Shown here: positions 5,071 through 5,642 of the stretch, in pieces
Layout of the letters: each line of letters opens with the position of its first letter
Numbering within the stretch: position 1 is the first letter of the stretch
Notes under the pieces: model-generated
Database searches by the model: none
What the model saw: the letters and a program-made list of their open reading frames with translations, nothing else
What the model was told of the DNA's origin: nothing
Assembly: GCF_938045225.1 (NCBI RefSeq)
Contig: NZ_CALINL010000015.1
Coordinates: 1-5,642, forward strand
Length of the DNA: 5,642 nt
Direction: 5' to 3'
DNA from: an uncultured Campylobacter sp.
GTDB taxonomy: Bacteria; Campylobacterota; Campylobacteria; Campylobacterales; Campylobacteraceae
Made by a program: the position numbers and the translations under genes

Positions 5071-5642
5071 TTAGCTCGCGTTCCCTATGATTTTTAGCGT
5101 TTTTAGGCTGTCTTCTATGCTAGCGCTCGCACTTTGCTCCCCGCCTAAAAAATGCACGAAGTCCTCTAGCTCGCTTGTTAGCGGATCAGCTCTTTTGACG
5201 AATATATTTTGCATTTTGCACGCGCTCTCGTCAAATTCGCTAAATTTAACGAGGCTCTGATTTAGCAAATCAGCCTCGTAAACCGCCCCTTTGCACGCGA
5301 CTTCGACCGTCCTTTTTCGTCTATGCGCGAGCCAGCTAGTAGCGATGAGAGCCGTTATCTCGCCCTCAAGCTCAAACGACAAAACAGCGTTGTCTTCAAA
5401 TTTGGCGTGGATTTTGCGCGAGCTTTTTATATCCGCGCTTTTTATCTCTTTGCCGCTTAAAAATCTAATAAGATCTATATCGTGCACGGCTAAGTCGGCC
5501 AGTATCCCAACGTCAGTGATGCGCTGCGGAAATGGCGCGTTTCTAGTTATTTGCATGCTGTAAATTTCCTCGTTTTCAAGCTCTTTTTTTAGCTCGCATT
5601 CGCAAAGCTCGGGAATGAGCCTTGTCGCATGCTCCCTAAATA
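5071..5642 (-). CDS. Gfo/Idh/MocA-family oxidoreductase, C-terminal part (partial)
   Basis: The last 189 residues of a gene that enters from the right edge. The reading frame stays open to the edge (upstream residues include FREHATRLIPELCECELKK), so the Met at 5556 is internal and not the start. The visible part is the C-terminal substrate/dimer domain: EEIYSMQITRNAPFPQR, then TDVGILADLAVHDIDLIRFLSG with the conserved Asp and the His in the HDID block (codon 5484-5482). The N-terminal NAD(P)-binding Rossmann domain and the EKP lysine motif lie outside. The family oxidises sugars or nucleotide sugars with NAD(P). One candidate is a GnnA-like UDP-GlcNAc 3-dehydrogenase, known in C. jejuni for diamino-sugar lipid A, but this needs the missing half and its neighbours. 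The gene ends 101 bases before cysK in the same direction. Confidence 0.88.
   Translation of the reverse strand, partial: FREHATRLIPELCECELKKELENEEIYSMQITRNAPFPQRITDVGILADLAVHDIDLIRFLSGKEIKSADIKSSRKIHAKFEDNAVLSFELEGEITALIATSWLAHRRKRTVEVACKGAVYEADLLNQSLVKFSEFDESACKMQNIFVKRADPLTSELEDFVHFLGGEQSASASIEDSLKTLKIIGNAS

Noticed and set aside
5071..5556. Oxidoreductase gene starting at the Met codon at 5556
   Set aside because: The frame stays open upstream to the window edge with family-like sequence, and there is no Shine-Dalgarno motif before that Met.
5291..5563. Plus-strand 90-codon open frame near the right edge
   Set aside because: It is antisense to the conserved DVG...HDID region of the oxidoreductase, which has clear family motifs.

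Overview
The window looks like chromosome from an epsilonproteobacterium, most likely a Campylobacter of the moderate-G+C group (C. rectus, C. showae, C. concisus or C. curvus type). The evidence is A+T-rich spacers full of AAATTT words, the protein style, and a gene order (rpmB diverging from rpe-dnaQ) that recalls the C. jejuni rpmB/rpe/dnaQ neighbourhood as I remember it. No mobile element, CRISPR array, tRNA or rRNA gene was seen, and no gene inside the window looks broken.

Layout. Left edge: rpmB (ribosomal protein L28) on the minus strand, followed by a Shine-Dalgarno-like GAGGAG at the edge that probably serves a further minus-strand gene outside the window. A 211-bp divergent spacer (218-428) separates rpmB from a plus-strand operon: a 452-residue multidomain protein (STAS / receiver-like segment / STAS / CheX-like), then rpe (ribulose-phosphate 3-epimerase, 11 nt downstream), then a DnaQ-family 3'-5' exonuclease that overlaps rpe by 4 nt (TTGA). 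A 171-bp convergent spacer (3340-3510) carries two inverted repeats. The right part is all minus strand: the 3' end of a Gfo/Idh/MocA-family oxidoreductase that enters from the right edge, then cysK and cysE, which are spaced by one base.

How the genes work together. CysE makes O-acetylserine and CysK turns it into cysteine with sulfide, so the pair is a complete two-step cysteine operon. The CysE C-terminus ends in Val-Gly-Glu rather than the terminal Ile used to dock on CysK in classical complexes. Rpe serves the pentose phosphate/Calvin-type sugar interconversions, and the exonuclease is presumably for DNA proofreading or repair; these two are linked by position rather than pathway. The STAS/CheX protein is the least ordinary item. 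It resembles a chemotaxis or switch-type signalling protein assembled from parts whose usual phosphorylation and phosphatase residues all appear to be substituted, and it sits in a housekeeping operon.

Overall most of the window is ordinary core genome. The items worth a second look are the STAS-REC-STAS-CheX fusion, the clamp-binding-like tail of the exonuclease, the SAT tail, and the inverted repeats in the spacers.
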